DNA from: JAGVPT01 sp963772165
GTDB lineage: Bacteria; Bacteroidota; Ignavibacteria; UBA10030; UBA8401
Assembly: GCA_963772165.1 (NCBI GenBank)
Contig: CAVYWA010000009.1
Location: forward strand, 124,001 to 188,000
Direction: 5' to 3'
Length of the DNA: 64,000 nucleotides
Shown: piece by piece, positions 15,976 to 24,831 of the stretch
Numbering within the stretch: the stretch's first letter is position 1
How the letters are laid out: each line of letters begins with the position of its first letter
Translations under genes and position numbers: made by a program
The notes under the pieces: generated by a model
What the model saw: the letters and a program-made list of their open reading frames with translations, nothing else
What the model was told of the DNA's origin: nothing
The model's database searches: none

Positions 15976-17103
15976 TCACCCTAATGTTTTTTTAAACCGC
16001 CTGACGCTGATAAAAAGCATGAATGAGATGAAGATCATGAGATACAACACCTGATCCCAGAATGCGGCAATCCCGACGCCTTTCAGAATGATCGACCGCA
16101 GAATAACGAGATAGAACTTCGCGGGCGTGATGTTGGTAAGGATCTGGAGCCACCACGGCATGCTGCGAATCGGGAACATAAAGCCCGAAAGAATCATCGT
16201 CGGCAGCATGGAAAAAAGCGAGGCCAGTTGAAATGCCACTTGCTGGCTATCCGCGATTGTCGAGACGTACAGCCCGATACTAAGAGCTGCAATGATAAAC
16301 AACAGTGTAGCGCCAAATAGATAAAAATAATTTCCTTTGACGACAACGTCAAAGAGAAAGTAGGCTGCGACAATCACCAGCGTCGCCGCGACAAGCGAGA
16401 TGAGTGCGTATGGAATCATCTTCCCAACGATGAGTTCGAAGGACGTAATCGGCGAGACATCGATTTGTTCGATCGTGTTTCGTTCTTTTTCCTTCGAAAT
16501 GGAAAGCGATGTTGCGATGACCGCGGTAATGGCAATGATGAACCCAATGAGACCCGGGACAAGAAATTTAGCGCTTTTCAATTCCGGATTGTACCATACC
16601 CGTGCATCATACTGAATCGGAAGATAACTTCCCCGTCCCATTTTTGAGAGATTGGTAAGCACTATTTTCTGTGAATACTGAAGCGTTACGGCTTGCACAT
16701 ACGCAAGGATAGTCGATGCAGCATTGGAATCCATCCCGTCAACAAGCACCTGGACATCGGTCGTTTCATTGGACAAAAGCCTGTGAGAAAAATCTGTCGG
16801 GATGACGATCGCCGCCTTGATTTTTGCGTCGTCGATCATCCGCATCGCCTCGTCCGTTGAATTGAGATATTGCACGTAATCGAAATATCCGGAAGTAACG
16901 AACGCGTTGAGAAAATCACGGCTAGTCTTGCTGTTCTCCTGGTCGATGACGGCCATCCTGATGTGGGAGACGTCGAAGTTTAACGCATAGCCGTTGAGCA
17001 ATAGCAACAGTGCCGGGACGAGCGTCAATATCGCAAGTACGCGCTTGTCCCGCCTGATTTGCCGGAATTCTTTTTTAATGATTGGGATCAGGCGTCGTAT
17101 CAT
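15976..17103 (-). CDS. ABC-2 type permease, YbhS-like
   Basis: A 375-residue protein with the same architecture as its downstream neighbour: helix at about 22-43, periplasmic domain with the LVDGMDSNAASTILAYVQ segment, then SISKEKERNTIEQIDVSPI and five membrane helices, including MILSGFMFPIRSMPWWLQ. It is the second half of the putative permease pair. It lies 24 bases after the ATPase gene and 4 bases before the other permease, so translation is tightly linked. Confidence 0.85.
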   Translation of the reverse strand: MIRRLIPIIKKEFRQIRRDKRVLAILTLVPALLLLLNGYALNFDVSHIRMAVIDQENSKTSRDFLNAFVTSGYFDYVQYLNSTDEAMRMIDDAKIKAAIVIPTDFSHRLLSNETTDVQVLVDGMDSNAASTILAYVQAVTLQYSQKIVLTNLSKMGRGSYLPIQYDARVWYNPELKSAKFLVPGLIGFIIAITAVIATSLSISKEKERNTIEQIDVSPITSFELIVGKMIPYALISLVAATLVIVAAYFLFDVVVKGNYFYLFGATLLFIIAALSIGLYVSTIADSQQVAFQLASLFSMLPTMILSGFMFPIRSMPWWLQILTNITPAKFYLVILRSIILKGVGIAAFWDQVLYLMIFISFMLFISVRRFKKTLG

Positions 17104-17127
17104 GATGGACTTCCTTTTGGAATTTCA

Positions 17128-18081
17128 CTATTGGCTTTTCTCACGCTGCTTTTTTGTCTCCTGATCCAGCAAATAAATAAACACGTCCTCCAACGAGGGC
17201 GTAATTCTGTCAATCTTCGTCCAGCCGATCTTCTGCTCGTGAAGGATCGCTTGAATTTTCTGCCGGGCTGCCTGTTCGTCCGACACGCTGACGTGCAGAT
17301 AAGTACCGAACACCGACGTCTCTTCAGCCCACGTTTCTTTTTCGATAACCGTCATTGCTTCGACGACGTTTTCGCATTGAACCTCCAACAGCGGAGATTT
17401 AATATAGTTCAGCTTCAATTCTTTCGGGCTCCCGCCGGCAATTATTTTCCCTGCGTTGATGAGAATAATGTCGTTGCAGTACTCCGCTTCTTCCAGAAAA
17501 TGCGTCGTGACGAGAACGGTGATTCCTTCTGCCGAAAGGTCGTTGATCAATTCCCAAAATTTTCGCCGCATGACGGGGTCAACTCCGCTGGTCGGCTCGT
17601 CGAGAAAGACCGTTTTTGGGCGATGGAGCACCGCACAGCCGAGGGCAAGGCGTTGCTTCCAGCCCCCCGGGAGCGTTTTCGTTATGCTTTTTTCCCGACC
17701 GGTTAAGCTTGCCATTTCCAGCACCCATTCTTTTCGGTGTTGAAGGTCGCTATTGCTCAATCCGTAAACTCTCCCAAAAAAATTAATATTTTCGTCGACG
17801 GTCAAGTCCTCATACAGAGAAAATTTTTGCGACATATACCCGATGTTTTCTTTTACTTTTGCCGGCTCTTTGTTGATATCGAACCCGCCGACACGCGCCG
17901 TCCCTTCGGTCGATTGCAGCAAGGCACAGAGCATTCTGATCGTCGTCGACTTCCCGGCGCCGTTCGCGCCCAGAAAGCCGAAGATCTCCCCCGTCTTTAC
18001 TTCAAAATTGATATGGTCGACGGCATAAAAATCACCGAACCGTTTTGTGAGATTCTCAACCTCGATTGCGTTCGTCGTCAT
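17128..18081 (-). CDS. ABC transporter ATPase (YbhF-like half)
   Basis: A 317-residue ATPase: Walker A GANGAGKST (about residues 38-46), Q-loop YMSQKFSLY, Walker B VFLDEPTSGVDP and H-loop TTHFLEEAEY. The signature is LPGGWKQR instead of LSGG. A C-terminal extension (about 225-317) matches the accessory domain of ABC-2 exporters. In E. coli YbhF two such domains are fused; here they are separate genes with a TolC gene between them. Upstream (18082-18223) is only a palindromic repeat. Confidence 0.88.
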   Translation of the reverse strand: MTTNAIEVENLTKRFGDFYAVDHINFEVKTGEIFGFLGANGAGKSTTIRMLCALLQSTEGTARVGGFDINKEPAKVKENIGYMSQKFSLYEDLTVDENINFFGRVYGLSNSDLQHRKEWVLEMASLTGREKSITKTLPGGWKQRLALGCAVLHRPKTVFLDEPTSGVDPVMRRKFWELINDLSAEGITVLVTTHFLEEAEYCNDIILINAGKIIAGGSPKELKLNYIKSPLLEVQCENVVEAMTVIEKETWAEETSVFGTYLHVSVSDEQAARQKIQAILHEQKIGWTKIDRITPSLEDVFIYLLDQETKKQREKSQ

Positions 18082-18116
18082 TTTTGTTCTTTCCCGTCTT
18101 TATCTTACTAGAACCT

Positions 18117-18181
18117 ATCTCAAAAACACTTGAAAATGTCATTGCGAGTCCTCGCAATGACCATATTTCTATTTTTGAGAT
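18117..18181. repeat. Nested palindromic repeat, 65 bp
   Basis: Outer arms ATCTCAAAAA (18117-18126) and TTTTTGAGAT (18172-18181) enclose an inner perfect hairpin, GTCATTGCGAG-TC-CTCGCAATGAC (18138-18161). It lies between two cotranscribed ABC genes, so the RNA would form a strong hairpin and could adjust expression of the downstream part of the operon. Probably one copy of a dispersed repeat. Confidence 0.55.
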
Positions 18182-18223
18182 CGCTTCTAATAGCAGATCA
18201 TTTAAAACCCTTACTCCTGGCTC

Positions 18224-19534
18224 TCACTTTACTTCTCCGACCGCTTTTTCCAGTTTTGCCTGTGCCAATTCATAATCCACAAGCGCTTGGGTCAATTGAA
18301 GTTTTGCCTGAAGTTGTGCCACCTCTGCGTCGAGCATCTCCGAATTCGTCGTTAAGCCGGCCTTGAACTTCTGCTGTGTCACGCGAAGATTCTCATTCGC
18401 TTGCTCGACACTGAGCTGAGAAAGTTGGATATTTTCTTTGGCCTGTTTAAATGAAAGGTAGCTTTGAGTAACTTCCAATGTGACACCATCTTTCAACATC
18501 GCGATCGCGTCTTTTGTCTGTTCATACTGCGCCTGTGCTTCCGTGGTCTGATACACCGTCGTCAAGTTATTCCAGATGTCGAATTGCAGCGTAACGCCGA
18601 CATCCCACGAGTCTTTGAACGCGTCCAACGGCGGGAAATATCGCGGGTTCGGACGATCGTAATAATAATTCCCCGTCAGAAAAATTTGGGGCGACCAGCC
18701 TGCTTTTGCCCCCGCCACACCGCTTTCTGCCGCCTTCAAACGCCAGTCCAGCCCCTGTAGGTCGGGGCGATCGGTGAAAGCAACCTCAAGAAGTTTCTGG
18801 ACATCCGGGAATTCCTTCGTTGTCGGCGTCAATTGCGAACCGATCCCGACCTGCGTCGTGAGCGGAATGCCAAGCGTAGAGTTAAAACTGATCATGGCAA
18901 TCTCAACATTGTTTGCCGCTTCACTCTGGAGAAGTTTTGCGTTGGAAAACTGCACCCTTACCTTCAACACATCATTCGTCGTCGCCATTCCCTGCGTAAA
19001 CATGCTTTCGATATCGCTGAGGTGTGAGCTAATTTGTGTGACATTCTCGTCACTCACCCGTTTGATATCCTTCGCACGGTACAAATTCCAGTATACCGAT
19101 TTAATGTTGTACACCAATTCGGCTTTATCATTTTCGACATCCTTTTTTGACGCCTCTGCCGTGTATTCAGCGCTGTTGACGCCGCTTTGCAGTTTCCATC
19201 CTGTGAAAAGAGGCTGTTGAAGGGTTGCTTTCGTACCGTAGTTATTCAGGATGACAGGAAAGTCAACGATGAACCCGGGTAAAGGAATTTTGAACTCTGG
19301 AACATCGCTCACTTTTTGATACGACGCCTGCGCTTTTAATGTCGGATACATTCCGGCTGCAGTTTCGCTCGCCTTGGCATCCGCGTATTCCAGTTTCATT
19401 TGAGAGGAATGGAGCGCCTTGCTGTTTTCGAGGCCGATGGCAATGCTTTCTTCGATGGTAAGCACGCGTTCCTGCGCGAGAAGAACCGGTGCAACGAGAC
19501 CGAGAAGAAGTGAAACAATTGAGCGTCCGTTCAT
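18224..19534 (-). CDS. TolC-family outer-membrane efflux channel
   Basis: A 436-residue protein with signal peptide (cleaved near VLLAQ) and the internal duplication of TolC proteins: ERVLTIEESIAIGLENSKAL at the start and DRPDLQGLDWRLKAAESGVAGAKAGWSPQIFL in the middle, with long coiled-coil helices between. It forms the trimeric outer-membrane duct for this operon's pump. Its ATG overlaps the stop of the upstream ATPase by 4 bases (ATGA), which indicates coupled translation. Being placed inside the ABC operon between the ATPase genes makes the partnership clear. Confidence 0.9.
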   Translation of the reverse strand: MNGRSIVSLLLGLVAPVLLAQERVLTIEESIAIGLENSKALHSSQMKLEYADAKASETAAGMYPTLKAQASYQKVSDVPEFKIPLPGFIVDFPVILNNYGTKATLQQPLFTGWKLQSGVNSAEYTAEASKKDVENDKAELVYNIKSVYWNLYRAKDIKRVSDENVTQISSHLSDIESMFTQGMATTNDVLKVRVQFSNAKLLQSEAANNVEIAMISFNSTLGIPLTTQVGIGSQLTPTTKEFPDVQKLLEVAFTDRPDLQGLDWRLKAAESGVAGAKAGWSPQIFLTGNYYYDRPNPRYFPPLDAFKDSWDVGVTLQFDIWNNLTTVYQTTEAQAQYEQTKDAIAMLKDGVTLEVTQSYLSFKQAKENIQLSQLSVEQANENLRVTQQKFKAGLTTNSEMLDAEVAQLQAKLQLTQALVDYELAQAKLEKAVGEVK

Positions 19535-20517
19535 TTCGATGCAGCAACCTCACTTTCTTTTTGCGATGGATGGTCGGATAATAACGAAATAAATACGTTC
19601 TCTAATGACGGGGGAATTATTCTCCAATCGTCAACTGTGATCCCATGGTCTGCCAAATGGGAAAGTACTGCTGGAACATCACGGTCGGCGTTGTCGACAA
19701 CAATGTTCAGGCGGTCGCCAAATGCTTGAACCTCTTTCACAAGAGAATATTGTCTCAAGAGCTTGAAGGAACCGCGGATGTCACTGCATACGATTTCCAC
19801 AATCGTACCTTTCATCACTTTTTTCACATTGGGAGGCGTATCCGCGACCAATATCCTTCCTTGGTTCATCAGCGCAACATGAGTGCACCGTTCCGCCTCG
19901 TCTAAGTATGGCGTCGTCATGACAATGGTGATACCGGACTTGAGCAAGTTCGAAAGCACTTTCCAGAAATCCCTCCGCGAGACTGGGTCGACTCCAGAGG
20001 TAGGTTCATCGAGAAAAATGACTTCGGGAGTGTGGACGAGCGTGCATGCAAGCGCCAGTTTTTGTTTCATCCCGCCGGAAAGCCGATCGGCAAGCCGTGA
20101 CCGGAACGGTGTCAGCCGCGTGAACTCGAGCAATTCGTTCCGGCGCGGCTTGTAATCCCTTACGCCGTGAATCTCGGCGAAAAATTCAATATTTTCATCG
20201 ATCGTGAGGTCGCCGTAAAGGCTGAATTTCTGCGAGAGATAACCGATCCTTTTTCGCACTTCGTCCGGCTGTTTTTTGAGATCATAGCCGAGGACCGAGA
20301 GCTCGCCCTCAGTCGGAACGATGATCCCGCATAGCATGCGGATCGTTGTCGTCTTCCCCGCACCGTCCGGCCCGACGAGAGCAAACATTTCTCCCCTCCT
20401 GACTTCGAGCGACAATGCGTTGACAGCGGTGATGTCTCCGAACTTCTTCGTGACAGACCGCAATTCAATGGCATTCGTTGGTTTCGTTTTTTCGTTGGAT
20501 GAATTCATTACACTCAT
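19531..20517 (-). CDS. ABC transporter ATPase (second YbhF-like half)
   Basis: A 328-residue ATPase with Walker A GPDGAGKTT, Q-loop YLSQKFSLY, canonical signature LSGGMKQK, Walker B VIFLDEPTSGVDPVSRR and H-loop TTPYLDEAER (His replaced by Pro-Tyr in TTPYL, so this half may lack the switch His). With its partner at 17128-18081, whose signature is altered instead, it probably forms an asymmetric heterodimer. It starts 7 bases after the HlyD gene and shares ATGA with the TolC gene. Confidence 0.88.
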   Translation of the reverse strand: MSVMNSSNEKTKPTNAIELRSVTKKFGDITAVNALSLEVRRGEMFALVGPDGAGKTTTIRMLCGIIVPTEGELSVLGYDLKKQPDEVRKRIGYLSQKFSLYGDLTIDENIEFFAEIHGVRDYKPRRNELLEFTRLTPFRSRLADRLSGGMKQKLALACTLVHTPEVIFLDEPTSGVDPVSRRDFWKVLSNLLKSGITIVMTTPYLDEAERCTHVALMNQGRILVADTPPNVKKVMKGTIVEIVCSDIRGSFKLLRQYSLVKEVQAFGDRLNIVVDNADRDVPAVLSHLADHGITVDDWRIIPPSLENVFISLLSDHPSQKESEVAASK

Positions 20518-20524
20518 TGACTGC

Positions 20525-21487
20525 TCATTTTAAGTATGCGTCGACCGGCATTCCGCCTTTAAGAATTCCATCTTTATTATCAACTTCCAGCTTAACACCG
20601 AACACCAATTTGGTACGATCTTCTTTTGTTTGAACATTCTTCGGCGTGAATTCGGCGATGGGGGAAATGTAGATGACTTTCGCCGGAAATGTTTTATCGG
20701 GATAGGTATCGATTTCGAGATCCGCCGGCCCGCCTAATTTCACCCTTCCCAATTCTGTGTCGCTGACATAAATCATCAAGTTAAGAGTTTCGAGGCGGGA
20801 GATGGTTACAATTGTCGTTCCCACGCTGACTAATTCTCCGGCTTCGACGGGCTTGTGCGTGACGGTTCCCGACACCGGGGCAATAATGTGGGCATCGGAA
20901 ATTTCTTTCCGCAAAAGATCTGCCGCCGCCGTTGCCTGGTCAAGGCGAGCCTTCGCAGCAGCGATATCTTCCGGACGCGCAAAGTGTCTCAACTTTTGCA
21001 GGTTTTGCTCTGCCGAAGTATTCGCCGCCTGCGCAATGGTATATTTTGATTCGGCATCGTCGAGTTCTTTCTGTGTCACGCTCTTTGTGGCAAACAATGC
21101 CTTTGTCCGCTCGTAATCATCTTTCGCCGTTTTGTATGAGGACTCCGACTGGCGGACTGCTTCCTCGGCCTGCCGAAGGTCTTCCGAACGCGTGCCGATA
21201 ACGAGCAATCGGTATTGTGCATCGGCCAGATCGACGCCGGCCTTTGCTTGCTGCAATTCAATATCGTTCGTCGCATGATCAAGGATTGCAAGCGTATCAC
21301 CGCTTCTTACAATACTTCCTTCATCGACGAAAAGAGTTTGAATTTGTCCGGCCACTTTTGCGCTAACATTGACTTCGACGGCTTCCAGTGTGCCGCTCGC
21401 TTCGATCATACCCGCATGCTTGTCGCTGCACCCTGCAAGCGCCATGACGCCCGCAATTGCGGCCGCAAAAATAGAGAAATGTTTCAT
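20525..21487 (-). CDS. HlyD-family periplasmic adaptor (YbhG-like lipoprotein)
   Basis: A 320-residue adaptor with lipoprotein signal (AGVMALAGC, Cys20). It has a lipoyl-like beta domain (residues about 40-75), a long coiled-coil hairpin (80-190: QAEEAVRQSESSYKTAKDDY ...) and the second lipoyl half with DAHIIAPVSGTVTHKPVEAGELV, then a membrane-proximal barrel domain. It links inner-membrane permeases to the TolC duct. The lack of a C-terminal RND-type extension fits an ABC exporter. It is first in the operon after the regulator. Confidence 0.88.
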   Translation of the reverse strand: MKHFSIFAAAIAGVMALAGCSDKHAGMIEASGTLEAVEVNVSAKVAGQIQTLFVDEGSIVRSGDTLAILDHATNDIELQQAKAGVDLADAQYRLLVIGTRSEDLRQAEEAVRQSESSYKTAKDDYERTKALFATKSVTQKELDDAESKYTIAQAANTSAEQNLQKLRHFARPEDIAAAKARLDQATAAADLLRKEISDAHIIAPVSGTVTHKPVEAGELVSVGTTIVTISRLETLNLMIYVSDTELGRVKLGGPADLEIDTYPDKTFPAKVIYISPIAEFTPKNVQTKEDRTKLVFGVKLEVDNKDGILKGGMPVDAYLK

Positions 21488-21504
21488 AATGACCTTTTGA
21501 AAAA

Positions 21505-22131
21505 TTAGATGTTTGTAAGAGGTGTATCAAAAACGTGAAAATCTTTGCGCGCGTCATCTGTCAGCGCGCCTTCGAAAATTGTCCTAAAAATAATCCTGAA
21601 CGCTTCTTCCGCAGAAAAAGAGTTCTGCGAGAGGACTTCCGGATTGAGGATCCCTTGAATGCAATTGATAATCATGAGAGTGAGGACTTGCTCGTTAACG
21701 TGCGCCCGGAAGATCTTTTCTTCCCGCGCTTGCGCTATCATCTTTCCTATCTTATTGAATATTTGCTCTCTCCGAAATGATTCAATTTTTTTCCATAGCT
21801 CCGGGGTGAATTTCTGCATATCGAGCATCGCTCCCCGGCTTAATCTCGACATCTGCTTTCCGATCAGCATCATCACTCTCGCAAGTTTTTCAGCGAAGGG
21901 GCATTCCGATGCTGCAATCGCGTCTATCTCCAGAGCGATTTTTCGCAAATTCTCTTCGATGCCGGCACGAAGCAGGTCTTCTTTGTCTTCAAAATATTTA
22001 TAGAGCGTTTTCTTGCTCATGCCCAGTTCAGCAGCGATTTCATCGAGGGTTACCTTGCTGAACCCTTCATGCATGAAGTGCTCCCGCGCGAAAGAAATAA
22101 TGCGTTCGCGAATTTCAGTATCTGTCGTCAT
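21505..22131 (-). CDS. TetR/AcrR-family transcriptional regulator
   Basis: A 208-residue repressor. The N-terminal helix-turn-helix is typical (FSKVTLDEIAAELGMSKKTLYKYFEDKEDLL, about residues 20-50) and a helical ligand-binding domain follows. It precedes the HlyD gene by 17 bases. This is the layout of E. coli cecR-ybhG-ybhFSR, in which a TetR repressor governs a similar pump. Two inverted repeats with GGAAACT half-sites lie upstream (22152-22178 and 22245-22272) and are likely operators for self-regulation. The inducer is unknown. Confidence 0.88.
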   Translation of the reverse strand: MTTDTEIRERIISFAREHFMHEGFSKVTLDEIAAELGMSKKTLYKYFEDKEDLLRAGIEENLRKIALEIDAIAASECPFAEKLARVMMLIGKQMSRLSRGAMLDMQKFTPELWKKIESFRREQIFNKIGKMIAQAREEKIFRAHVNEQVLTLMIINCIQGILNPEVLSQNSFSAEEAFRIIFRTIFEGALTDDARKDFHVFDTPLTNI

Positions 22132-22151
22132 AAGACCTCCATAAACACCTT

Positions 22152-22178
22152 GGAAACTATTAACGTATTAACAGTTCC
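22152..22178. promoter_or_regulatory. Candidate TetR operator, proximal
   Basis: GGAAACTATTAA (22152-22163) opposed to an AGTTCC half-site (22173-22178), 21 bases upstream of the repressor ATG. The 12-base left half is repeated exactly at 22245-22256. It sits between promoter and start codon, where repressor binding would block expression of the efflux operon. Confidence 0.45.
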
Positions 22179-22244
22179 CAAAGTTCCAAAAAATAATCCA
22201 TCTTTTATGACGGATTTGATATCAATTTATTGCATATTTACTCA

Positions 22245-22272
22245 GGAAACTATTAAAGTTTCTTTAGTTTCC
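22245..22272. promoter_or_regulatory. Candidate TetR operator, distal palindrome
   Basis: Arms GGAAACTA (22245-22252) and TAGTTTCC (22265-22272) are exact inverted repeats around a 12-base centre. They share the GGAAACTATTAA half with the proximal site. The region lies between the tetR start and the panB stop and has no coding use. Confidence 0.5.
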
Positions 22273-22349
22273 AATTTAACAAGAAACGACCTATTTGTCA
22301 AGTATTTTTTTACAATTTTTAAACCCCCTTTTGTTCTTTCGATTGCAGA

Positions 22350-23168
22350 CTAATAGCTTTCTTCCTTCGATGGAAATTTCTTCCCCTTTACATCGTTGAT
22401 GTAACCCTTGAATGCCCCACGCATCGTCTCAGTGAGCTTAGCATAAGTGCGGACAAAGCGGGGATGAAACTGTTCGTTCATGCCGAGCATATCGTTTGTC
22501 ACAAGAACTTGGCCGTCGCACTGTGCTCCTGCGCCGATACCAATCGTCGCGCATGAGACGTTGCTCGTCACTTTTGCCGCGAGAGATGTGGGAATTTTTT
22601 CAAGCACGATCGCGAAGACCCCAACGCGGTCCAGAATTTTTGCATCTTCCACCAGCTCTTTTGCTTCAGCCGTTTCTTTCGCCCGCACCTCATACGTCCC
22701 GAATTTATAGATCGACTGAGGGGTTAATCCCAAATGGCCCATGACGGGAATCCCGATATCGACCAACTGCTTTACGAGAGGTTCAATTCGTTTGCCGCCT
22801 TCCATCTTTACGGCCTCCGCGCCGGACTCCTTTAACACCCGGCCGCAATTGCGTACCGCCTCTTCGGTGTCCACTTGAAACGACATGAACGGCATATCCG
22901 CGACGAGCATTGCCCTCTTCACTCCCCGCCGAACTACTTTCGTATGATAAATTATTTCATCAAGAGTAACCGGAAGCGTCGTCTCCAATCCCTGAAAGAC
23001 GTTCCCGACGGAATCTCCGACAAGAATAATATCGACGCCCGCCTCATCAAGGAGCTTAGCCGTTGCGTAGTCGTACGCCGTCAGCATTGCCACCTTCTCA
23101 CCGGTTTTTTTCATATTCAGAATCACTTTTGTCGTGATCCGTTTGTATTCGTTCGGATGAGAACTCAT
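22350..23168 (-). CDS. panB: 3-methyl-2-oxobutanoate hydroxymethyltransferase
   Basis: A 272-residue enzyme of pantothenate synthesis that transfers a hydroxymethyl group from methylene-THF to 2-oxoisovalerate. Hallmarks are MLTAYDYATAKLLDEAGVDIILVGDSVGNV (metal Asp), the ADMPFMSFQ segment, VKMEGG and the closing IGIGAGAQCDGQVLVTNDMLG. The start was set at ATG 23168, 6 bases after AAGGAG; an ATG at 23174 abuts the ribosome site and a longer frame would overlap the upstream ligase gene. Length is near E. coli PanB (264). It is the last gene of the leftward lipid-A/envelope cluster; panC is not in view. Confidence 0.93.
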   Translation of the reverse strand: MSSHPNEYKRITTKVILNMKKTGEKVAMLTAYDYATAKLLDEAGVDIILVGDSVGNVFQGLETTLPVTLDEIIYHTKVVRRGVKRAMLVADMPFMSFQVDTEEAVRNCGRVLKESGAEAVKMEGGKRIEPLVKQLVDIGIPVMGHLGLTPQSIYKFGTYEVRAKETAEAKELVEDAKILDRVGVFAIVLEKIPTSLAAKVTSNVSCATIGIGAGAQCDGQVLVTNDMLGMNEQFHPRFVRTYAKLTETMRGAFKGYINDVKGKKFPSKEESY

Positions 23169-23190
23169 TGCCATCTCCTTTTCTGGAGCG

Positions 23191-24018
23191 TTAGTCGTGA
23201 ACCGCAGATTCTGTTTCCTGAACTGTCCGCAGCTCGTCAGCCGTGATTTCCGTGAAGACAATATTCCACGCGACCTCAAAACCTTTTCTCAGAGCCGCCG
23301 CTGTTTCATCGAAAGAAACATTTCTTCCGAGAACAGCATCAAGCTCGGTCGTCTTCCTTTCAAGGCTTTCACGGAGTGCTGCCCGAATTTCTTCACTTTC
23401 AGCCTTTACAAACTCTGAAAGACGCTTATGATCCGGCCCAAGCAGGATCGAACCATGCTGAAGCACAACTTCTCCTCCTCCGGAAGCAGCAAAGCGTCGC
23501 TGCGCGCTCCCGACAAGTTTCTTCCCCTTATACTGGATCTCGTACCGGGTCGAACTTGCAAAACACGGGATTGAAATCCCGCTTCGGTAGAGCTGGGGTA
23601 AATTCGGCTGTGTTTGGGCATACTGAACATCAGCCCCGAGAAAATGCAATCCCGAAATCAACGCCCGGCTAATTTCACAGTATGCATCGTTAATGTTTTT
23701 CCCTTGCGAAAACATGGTCACGGAGTACGTCAGTTCTTCAGCATGAAAAATTGCCCTCCCCCCCGTCGGCCGCCTGACAATATCAATACCCTGGGCTGCG
23801 CATCGCGCTGTGTCAAAATCATTGTCCCGCTGATTGTATCCAAGGGAAATCGTGTGGGGCTTCCAGCCGTAGACTCTCAGCGTCGGCAAACCTTCGTGCG
23901 CCGCTAATCGTTCGGCAAGAAGTTCATCCAGGCGCATGTTATACTGACCGGAATGGAATCCTGAATTCAAAAATTGCCATCGGTCGATGACCCGTGCATT
24001 CACCGGAGAATTATTCAT
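23191..24018 (-). CDS. Lipoate-protein ligase A / BPL-LplA-family protein
   Basis: A 275-residue member of the biotin/lipoate ligase fold. GWKPHTISLGYNQ, RRPTGGRAIFHAEELTYSV and the KKLVGSAQRR motif (binding-site Lys) are all typical of LplA-like enzymes that attach lipoate or octanoate to carrier proteins. It may be an octanoyl-transferase (LipM/LipL type) rather than a salvage ligase; Cys in GISIPCFAS could be the transfer residue. Its ATG at 24018 overlaps the lpxA stop (ATGAATAA), so it is translationally coupled to lpxA, an unusual partner. Confidence 0.8.
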   Translation of the reverse strand: MNNSPVNARVIDRWQFLNSGFHSGQYNMRLDELLAERLAAHEGLPTLRVYGWKPHTISLGYNQRDNDFDTARCAAQGIDIVRRPTGGRAIFHAEELTYSVTMFSQGKNINDAYCEISRALISGLHFLGADVQYAQTQPNLPQLYRSGISIPCFASSTRYEIQYKGKKLVGSAQRRFAASGGGEVVLQHGSILLGPDHKRLSEFVKAESEEIRAALRESLERKTTELDAVLGRNVSFDETAAALRKGFEVAWNIVFTEITADELRTVQETESAVHD

Positions 24019-24802
24019 GCTTCGAGCGGATAATGATGCCGCGCTTGCTCTGCTCAATGAATGTGAGCAGATGATTAATTTCAGGAGTCAACAAAAGTTC
24101 TTGCCGGATTTTCTGGACGGCCTGGCTGACGTTGAGTTTAGAAAAATAGAGAAGCTGGTAAGCTTTTGTTAAGGCGTCAAGCGCCTCACGGGAAAAACCA
24201 CGTCGGCGCAGTCCGACGATGTTCAACCCTTCATACGTCAGCGGCGCCCCGCCGGCAAGGATATAGGGAGGTACATCTTTTGGAACGCGATAATGCCCGC
24301 CGATCATGGCATGCCGTCCGATAGAGACAAACTGGTGAATTGCCGTCAGTCCGCCGACAATTGCCCACTCTTCGATCGTCACGTGACCCCCCATTTGAAC
24401 AGCGTTGGCGAGAATAACGTTGTCGCCGATCGTGCAATCGTGGGCAACGTGAGCGTACGCCATCAACAAACAGTTGCGACCGACGGTCGATTTCATGTGT
24501 TCCGCCGTCCCGCGGTTGAGTGTGCAAAACTCCCGGATCGTCGTCGCGTCGCCGATCTCGAACGTAGTCTTTTCGTTCTTGAACTTCAAATCTTGCGGAA
24601 GCGTTGCGACGACCGCTCCTTTGTGGATCCTGCAGTCTTTGCCGATTCGCGCGCCGTCTGCGCAATACACGTGCGGACCAAGTTGCGTTCCATCGCCGAT
24701 GACCACATCGCCGTCAACAACGGCGTATGGACCGATGGATATATTGTCGCCCAATTCAGCCTTGGAGCTAATAATTGCGGTGGGATGTATCTCGTTACTC
24801 AT
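24011..24802 (-). CDS. lpxA: UDP-N-acetylglucosamine O-acyltransferase
   Basis: A 263-residue left-handed beta-helix acyltransferase that performs the first step of lipid A synthesis, moving a 3-hydroxyacyl chain from ACP to UDP-GlcNAc. Hexapeptide repeats run from residue 7 (IHPTAIISSKAELGDNISIG) to about 185. Catalytic His is in AYAHVAHDCTIGDN, and the C-terminal helical part has GLNIVGLRRRGFSREAL. Start ATG 24802 gives the normal length (E. coli 262). It lies 29 bases from the LpxC-FabZ gene in the usual order for this phylum. Confidence 0.96.
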   Translation of the reverse strand: MSNEIHPTAIISSKAELGDNISIGPYAVVDGDVVIGDGTQLGPHVYCADGARIGKDCRIHKGAVVATLPQDLKFKNEKTTFEIGDATTIREFCTLNRGTAEHMKSTVGRNCLLMAYAHVAHDCTIGDNVILANAVQMGGHVTIEEWAIVGGLTAIHQFVSIGRHAMIGGHYRVPKDVPPYILAGGAPLTYEGLNIVGLRRRGFSREALDALTKAYQLLYFSKLNVSQAVQKIRQELLLTPEINHLLTFIEQSKRGIIIRSKHE

Positions 24803-24831
24803 AGAAAGGTCGTTTGTAATAGGGTGGATTA

